A stretch of 64,000 nt of DNA from Rhinolophus ferrumequinum. Lineage: Eukaryota; Chordata; Mammalia; Chiroptera; Rhinolophidae. A program made the position numbers and the translations under genes. A model generated the notes under the pieces. It did no database searches. It was not told the DNA's origin and saw only the letters and a list, made by a program, of their open reading frames with translations. The stretch is from contig NC_046305.1 in assembly GCF_004115265.2 (NCBI RefSeq), positions 39,590,187 to 39,654,186 of the forward strand, in the 5' to 3' direction. Below, piece after piece: positions 57,833 to 64,000 of this stretch (within the stretch, counting starts at the first letter, position 1; each line of letters starts with the position of its first letter).

Positions 57833-59025
57833 GTGGACTTCCTCATTCACCATTCCACTCCTGGGAATATAGAACGTTCTTAAATAAATGCTTATTGTAT
57901 GATTTAATGAAATCTTGAAGGTATTAAAACACAATGCCAAGGAAACTCAGTGTTGTAATCATATCTTACAATACTAATTAGCTTAACAAAGGATAATATC
58001 CATTTGTCAATTTGCCTTAGGTTTCATTACCCTCTTATGCCCACCCTGAAATGCTGATATATTAAGAAATTTTCAGAATGAACAGTGACAGGTTACGCAC
58101 TTGCTACTCTGTTCACAGGACCATTTTACCTGATAAAAACAACATAAGGCCTGTATGAAAACTTTTTTTTTCCCAGTTGAAAGTATGATAAAGCTCAGCC
58201 TCTAATGATAATATAAAACCAGTTAAATGTCCATTTCTTTTATTCATAAAGGGTTCAAAATTACCACAATAACTGTACTTAAAAGCTTTTGGTTTAATCA
58301 TTGTTTTACATACTATAAATGTTTTAAGCATGCAGTTTCTTACCTGCCCTGAGATAGAAGTCAGGTACCTCATGCCTTCTGCTCTTTACTGTTTAGGCAT
58401 TTCCCTTCACATTTAAGTGAGAAGAAAAGAGAAAGGAAGTGAAATTTAAAGGAGAAGTTTTTGTTACTTGATTATAATGCCAATAAAAAATGTGGTATGG
58501 ATTGAAGTTGAAAAATATTGTTAAAGGCAGTTTTTCAATTGTCTATGGATTTCAATTATCCAGGGATTCCTCTCCTTTATTAGAATAAATAACTGTGAGT
58601 TAATGTAACTTATATGAATAGAATTTAAATCTCACCATACTCAACTTCATTATCTGGAACTGGGCTTTCATTTTCAAAACGTGAAGGGAATTTAGGAAGT
58701 TGCATAATTGTTATTTTTTCCTTTCATTTCCTTTCTTTGAAAAAGCTGAGACATAGTATTTCATGCATCAAGAAAATAATAAACCGGAAAGATTTTCAGT
58801 TTGTGTCTTTTTGGTACTTTATTGATTATAAGACATATCCTACCATATCCCTGAATAGCTCAAAACATTTTGAGACATTAGAATATGCATAGATATACAA
58901 GTTTCATTTGTGTATATTATATGCACATACATGAATAATCTGTAACAGCAAAGTCTTGAATTAAATTTCTAAACTTAAATAATTAACTATGAAAACAATC
59001 ACAAAAGTTTACTGCCTTCCTGATT
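57833..59025. other. No gene seen; L2/MIR-like relic then unassigned sequence
   Basis: 57,833-57,920 continues the relic that the L1 entered. An 86-codon minus frame (58,113-58,373) has no motif. Confidence 0.45.
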
Positions 59026-59029
59026 GGAT

Positions 59030-59340
59030 ATGCAACATTAACTCATGGTATCAGAAGGTCTTAGTTCAATCACTATGGTTAAGAACACGGGTCAAGGATT
59101 TTGATCATGACCTTTGGCAAGTTGTGACTTCTTTGAACCTTAATTTCCTTCTGGATAAAATGGATATAATAATGGGCTTTATGAGAAATAGAATATATAT
59201 ATATATATATGTATAATATATACATTATATGTTACATATTATATACTACATATTATATATATTATATATTATAGTTAGCACAGTGCCTTGCACATAACTC
59301 ACTAAATAGTAGTTGCTCTATGGTTGTTACTGTCTTTCAT
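59030..59340 (+). repeat. MIR SINE with (TA)n insertion
   Basis: 'cctttggcaagttgtgactt', 'cttctggataaaatggatat' and 'cagtgccttgcacataactc' are MIR. 59,190-59,275 is a TA-rich tract grown within it. Confidence 0.8.
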
Positions 59341-59379
59341 CTTTGACTCCTTTCTTTTCCCAATGTCCATATCAAATCA

Positions 59380-59990
59380 GCTGAAAAATCATCTCAAGAA
59401 GACAATTTCTATACTGCCAAATGTGTCTAGTCCTCTATTTCCCTACCACTATTCTTACCTGAGACCATAGTACCACTTCCTGGTCTACTGTAATAGACCC
59501 ATGACTGTTCTCACTCTCCAATTTTTCCTCCTTTAAACTACTCACAGTCCTGAAAGAGATAACTTTTAAGGATAGGTGATCACGTGTCACACCATGGAAG
59601 AAAAGCTTTAATACTTCACCATGTATCATTAAGAGCAGAGACTTCCCTGGGCATTCAAAGCCACAACCTACTCTTTAATCCACACATTTGGTGTCTTCAT
59701 CTTCTGTACCACCTTCTGACATTCTCCCTTACCCGTCACCCCCAAACACATCCTAAATCACACTCCCTGCCTGATGATAAGCTCTGAATTTTCCCAGTTC
59801 ACAATCTAGACTTGAATTGTTTTCATTACCCTTAAAATCCCTCCCTCTCTTTATAGTGAAGCCCAAAAAAACATATAAAGAGATACCTGATTCTGGTAAC
59901 TTCTGAGGTCTCCCAGGCACTTGTTCACATCCATCTTCCAGAACTCCTGTGTTGTGCACTTTGGGGGGCCTCACATTTGCTGGAGCATTG
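59380..59990 (+). repeat. L2 LINE relic
   Basis: 'cactctccaatttttcctcc', 'tgggcattcaaagccacaac' and 'ctgtaccaccttctgacatt' are L2-like. Confidence 0.5.
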
Positions 59991-60199
59991 CAGCAGAGCT
60001 GGCGTTTGCTTAGGTGGAGATGCTGAGACTGACACTATATGGTGACTGCATGTCTGATTTTCCAATGTAATCCTGACACTAAACAAGAGCTTTTATGTTC
60101 CTTAATAATGCTCTTGAAAGAGCCTTTTGGACGAAAGACTCACTAGCTCTAGAAAGCCAGCCTGAACAAAGCGTCCAAGTCCAATTTACATAAGAGGGA

Positions 60200-60525
60200 A
60201 TTTGGAACAATCTGTTCCTCTTCTTCCTATGTGCTAACTAATGTGGCTCTCGGATTTGTACTGTATGTTTCATCTCTCTCAAGAAGTACTTCACAGCCGC
60301 TTTAGTTGGAATACTCTCTTCCTCTCCTACAATCTAGTTGAACTTTGCATCTTTCCTGCAACTCAGATCACATACACACCTTTTTCAGAATTTTTTATAT
60401 TTGTGCCTTTTACTTTTACTATCCCATGTGCTCTTAGATAAAATATTTATTTCACTTTCCCTAGCACCTACATCAGAATATCTCTCATAGCAAATATTCA
60501 ATAAACGCATGATGAATTGAACTGA
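60200..60525 (+). repeat. L2 LINE 3' end
   Basis: 'gttggaatactctcttcctc', 'ttccctagcacctacatcag' and 'caaatattcaataaacgcat' match the L2 3' end. Confidence 0.7.
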
Positions 60526-60534
60526 TGTAATAAA

Positions 60535-60690
60535 AATAGTACCTAATGGTTACAAAATATTTTATGCTTTTGAAAACAAAACTATAGATATAGACATATG
60601 ACAGAACAGGTAATAATATCAATGCCTAATTGCAGATGAAAACATTGAGACTCGGAGAGTCATAAATACATTGTTTCAGAACAAGAAAAT
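60535..60690 (-). repeat. MIR-like relic, reverse orientation
   Basis: 'attgcagatgaaaacattga' and 'gactcggagagtcataaata' resemble reverse MIR. Confidence 0.5.
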
Positions 60691-60889
60691 TAGTTCCAAC
60701 TGCTTGCCTCGGGTTTTCCCCACTATCCATAAGAGCAGCTTTCTCGTCTCATATATAATTATGATTCAGATTTTTGTGGTAACGCTCTAATATTGTGGAG
60801 AGAAAACAATATAGGAATCAAGTCAGTGTTCACACGTGCCTCTTACCTCTCCCAAATGGAAATGATCTGATTGCTTATTAAGAAAGAAA

Positions 60890-61260
60890 TGGTTAGAATA
60901 AAGGATTGTATGGTCCTACTGCAGGATACTACGCAGCATTTTAGAAGGAAAAAGTAGAACTCAATATGTTAACACGGAAGTGTGTCTAAGACATATGGCA
61001 AAGTTAAAAATTATTTCAGAATGACAAAACAGCATTACATCACTTATATCTTAAAACTATAAAATACATGATACTATATATTCTCTGGGAGTAGCAATGT
61101 ACACATGCCAAATGCACAGCAGAAGGTCTGGAAGAATATGTATCAAACCAAAAAGTGATACCTTTCAGGAGAATCAAAGAGAGGTAAACTGGTATTGGGA
61201 TGTTGGTCAACAAATTAAACATTAGAGGGAATTTTAAATTTGAATAATGTTATGATATTT
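60890..61260 (+). repeat. Old L1 or HAL1 fragment
   Basis: 'gcaggatactacgcagcatt', 'aaagtagaactcaatatgtt' and 'ggtaaactggtattgggatg' fit LINE ORF2 3' wording. Confidence 0.55.
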
Positions 61261-61274
61261 TTAACAACGAAAAT

Positions 61275-61400
61275 GTATTGTGGCTCTAATCCAGATGCCA
61301 GAGTTTAAATCCTGTCTCTGGCGTTTACTATTTGTGTGAACTTAAGCAATATAGTCTTTCCACCTCTGTTTCTCATCTATAAAATCTTTATAATACAACT
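61275..61400 (+). repeat. MIR SINE
   Basis: 'gatgccagagtttaaatcct', 'gtctctggcgtttactattt' and 'cctctgtttctcatctataa' are MIR. Confidence 0.8.
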
Positions 61401-64000
61401 ACATAACAGGCAAGGCTAGGCATACAAATACTTTTCTAAAAAATTCAATACTTGTGTTAAACAGCAGAACTTTAAATAAAAAAGATACACCCCCACTCCC
61501 CAAAACATATATTTTTACCTTTTAGATGTTCTTTATTACGTCTGGAAAGTTTATATATGCTGTAGATTAGAATCTGAAAGTGAAAATCAACTGTGCCAAT
61601 TTAGAGATGGTTGTGTACTTTAATCATTGAGTTGTATTATGTCCTAATAGGTTAGAGTATCTTTCAAACAATATTAAAATATCACAGATCTTCAAATGGA
61701 AAATTCAGCAAAATCTTCACTTATTTGAATAATTATGTTGAACACTCCTTTTCACATATAATAATATCAACTTCCTAGTCTTGGCTGTATTTTTTGTTAC
61801 GAAAGAGTTCTTCTGAATGGCTACAAATTTATTTTCATTATTATTGACTTCTCAAGTTAAGAAAGTTCTGATACATCAAAATTATTTCTTAAGAGTCTAA
61901 ATATATGTTATAAAGGTAGCAGAATTTGCTTAAATAATCCAAACAAAGTTTAACTCATAACTGCGTGCGTCTTAAATACCTGCTATTGTTATATAAAGAA
62001 AACAAAAAAATTACTGCATTAACCCTGTAACATTGCTACTCTTTTTACATTTTTAGTTTAATTGAAAATGGGGCTATGCTAACAGGGAAAATCAAGCCTT
62101 GTTTTGCTCAGACAACTAAATGCCTTTAATAGCTTTTAGTCTTGACTTATATTTTTGTTTTGTTTTATGTTCTTCTTGAGAAAACATAGAATTGAAAATA
62201 TTTTTGTTCAGCATCATCACACAACATTTCCTGAACATATACTGTAGGCCAGGATTTTGCTAGGTAATGGAAATATAGTTAGGAACAAGTGACATTCTTT
62301 GCCTTTGTAAAACATGAAATCTTCAGAGTTTATCTGCTAGAACTATGGTTTACATGCTATATTCACACACAAAAACTAGTCCTTTAAAAACAATTACTTT
62401 AGGCATTAAACATATTATTTTGGGGGGGGGGGGGAAATGGCAACTTTAAACCAAACAATACTAATTATGTTATATACTAGTTGTTTGTTATCAATAAGTT
62501 TTTTTTTTTTTAATTTCTGTTTTTCTGGCTGAAGGTATTATCTTTTAATTTGTTTCTAGCTTGATCTATATTTATATCTGTAAGCCTGAACATTCCTCCC
62601 GAATGTATTGCAATTGAAGATATTGCAATGAGAGGATATATTCACTACGATTTTCTTTTAGGCTCTGACTGATCTTAGACCCGGAGACTTGGATAGATCT
62701 TCATTAGCATAACACTTTTTGTCATAAAGCCACAGGATTTCTCTAACTCAAAATCTTAGTATTTAAGATACAGTTGAGGATCTGTGAGGATTACTGTCCT
62801 GTGGACACCTGTTATAAATCTAAGTAAGCAATACCTTAGCAAGTCTATTTTCAAGTGTTTCGCTTTGATATAATCTGGTCTGACCAGCAGTTTGTGTTTC
62901 TGCCAAGTCTATTATATATAATGTTTAGTTGATGTAATTCTCTTAAAGCCAAATCAGAGTGCTGAGCTGTAAATAAAGCTCACTCTTCTTCACAGCAGGC
63001 AACTGTGCGATTACTCCCACTAACTTTATTTCTCTTCCCCTGCCAAACCATGCATATCACCAAGGAGGTGCCTGGGTATAAAAGGAAAAAGAATAGAGCG
63101 TTTCTGAACTGTAATGATGTGTACTTTATCAGCCATAGACTTCCACAATGAAAGAAGTAGTAATTGCCTAATGGTATGTCAGGTGCCCTTTAGGTTTTAC
63201 ATCTAAAAGAATTCACGGGCAATAAAACATAACAAGTAAAAGTGACATTTTCAATATCACAGCTGGATCACAGCAACCTACTATGTAGTCTACTATGTCC
63301 ACGTGAACACCGAGTACTTGTGTCAGCTTTTCATCTTGTCACAAATTTGACTGCATTATTTGGACTTTTGAAAAGCTGTACATAGCATTATGGTTACAAA
63401 TTTCAAGTAAACGATTCTGGTTCTTGGTTATTTCTAGTCTTCTGTTCTCTGAACTCCTGTAGTATCTATAGATACTCTGAATCACTCCACCCAGCACTTA
63501 ATTAAAGGTAAGCCTTTAACTGTGATCTTGGGAACCAAACAGAATCTTCCGTTTTTGTTATAACACTGACTAACGATAAAGTACAGGCACACAGTAGATT
63601 TTTTATGAAATCCTTAGGAAGGATAGGCTCAATCTCTTAGTTTCTGGCCTGTAAGACTCACTACTCAGATGGTTAGAATGGGACAGCGGGAAGGGACTGT
63701 AACCCACTTTTACAGATGACAATCAAGCAATTCAAAGGAACAGTAGGTCTTTGGCAGAAAAATACAAACTCAGAAATCTGAATATAATTTCCTTCTGCTA
63801 TCTACAGGACACCACTCATTTTGGTGAAAGATTCAGAGATACTGTCAGGCCTCTACATAATTTTGCAAGAGAAAAAAAAGTGTTTTCCAACTGCAAGAAA
63901 AACTGAAGAATGAGACACAACATTCAAGACTTCGTTGAAAAAAATGTCTGCTTCTGAATTAGGAAACACCAGTGGCCGGTTACTCGAAAAATACGCACAC
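61401..64000. other. No gene seen; about 2.6 kb, mostly unassigned
   Basis: A G-run of about 12 at 62,420-62,432, a T-run near 62,500 and a possible reverse MIR tail at 62,220-62,310 ('gaacatatactgtaggccag') are the only features. The stretch 62,540-63,200 is fairly free of simple repeats and could be conserved non-coding sequence, untestable here. Confidence 0.45.

Noticed and set aside
1-64000. tRNA, rRNA, CRISPR, operon or bacterial features
   Set aside because: None seen on either strand; the repeat content is plainly mammalian.

Overview
This is mammalian nuclear DNA: AT-rich, without any host exon I can support, and made largely of interspersed repeats of several ages. MIR and L2 relics give the mammalian background. 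On top lie young-looking mariner-type DNA transposons, TA-target MITEs and a full-length L1 whose 3' end ('...ttttactaacaattgtcac...') is of a type I associate with bats. Active mariner-type transposition in a mammal also points to bats. I saw no vespertilionid-type tRNA SINE. A bat outside the vespertilionids is my best guess, from memory and not from any search.

Layout. 1-5,940: a deleted mariner copy (469-1,048), MIR/L2 relics and a 5'-truncated L1 tail (about 2,745-3,033). 5,945-8,020: one old repeat split by a 522-bp MITE. 8,357-8,613: a palindromic MITE with an expanded 5-bp repeat in its loop. 10,572-11,128 and 15,119-15,695: two more mariner copies carrying the same internal deletion as the first. 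15,730-15,982: another MITE. 16-33 kb: mostly old MIR, L2 and L1 relics and sequence I cannot assign. 33,096-34,425: a processed pseudogene of the lens intermediate-filament gene BFSP1 (filensin), the clearest gene-derived feature in the window. 36.6-39.7 kb: a MITE holding a segment copied in inverted orientation from 37.5 kb, then an old L1 interrupted by the second palindromic MITE. 43,409-43,820: a solo LTR with a perfect 5-bp target duplication and a 21-bp tandem repeat. 47.3-51.1 kb: old L1 3' ends, a short hairpin and a GGAA tract. 51,404-57,818: a full-length but broken L1 between perfect 14-bp target-site duplications. 57.8-64 kb: MIR/L2 relics and unassigned sequence.

No intact host gene, RNA gene, CpG-island promoter, CRISPR array or operon is visible. 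The window is best read as an intergenic or deep intronic archive of insertions whose nesting gives their relative ages. No new functional system is evident. The most informative signals are the shared mariner deletion lineage, the BFSP1 retrocopy, the templated inverted insertion, the palindromic MITE family with a built-in microsatellite, and the nested full-length L1.
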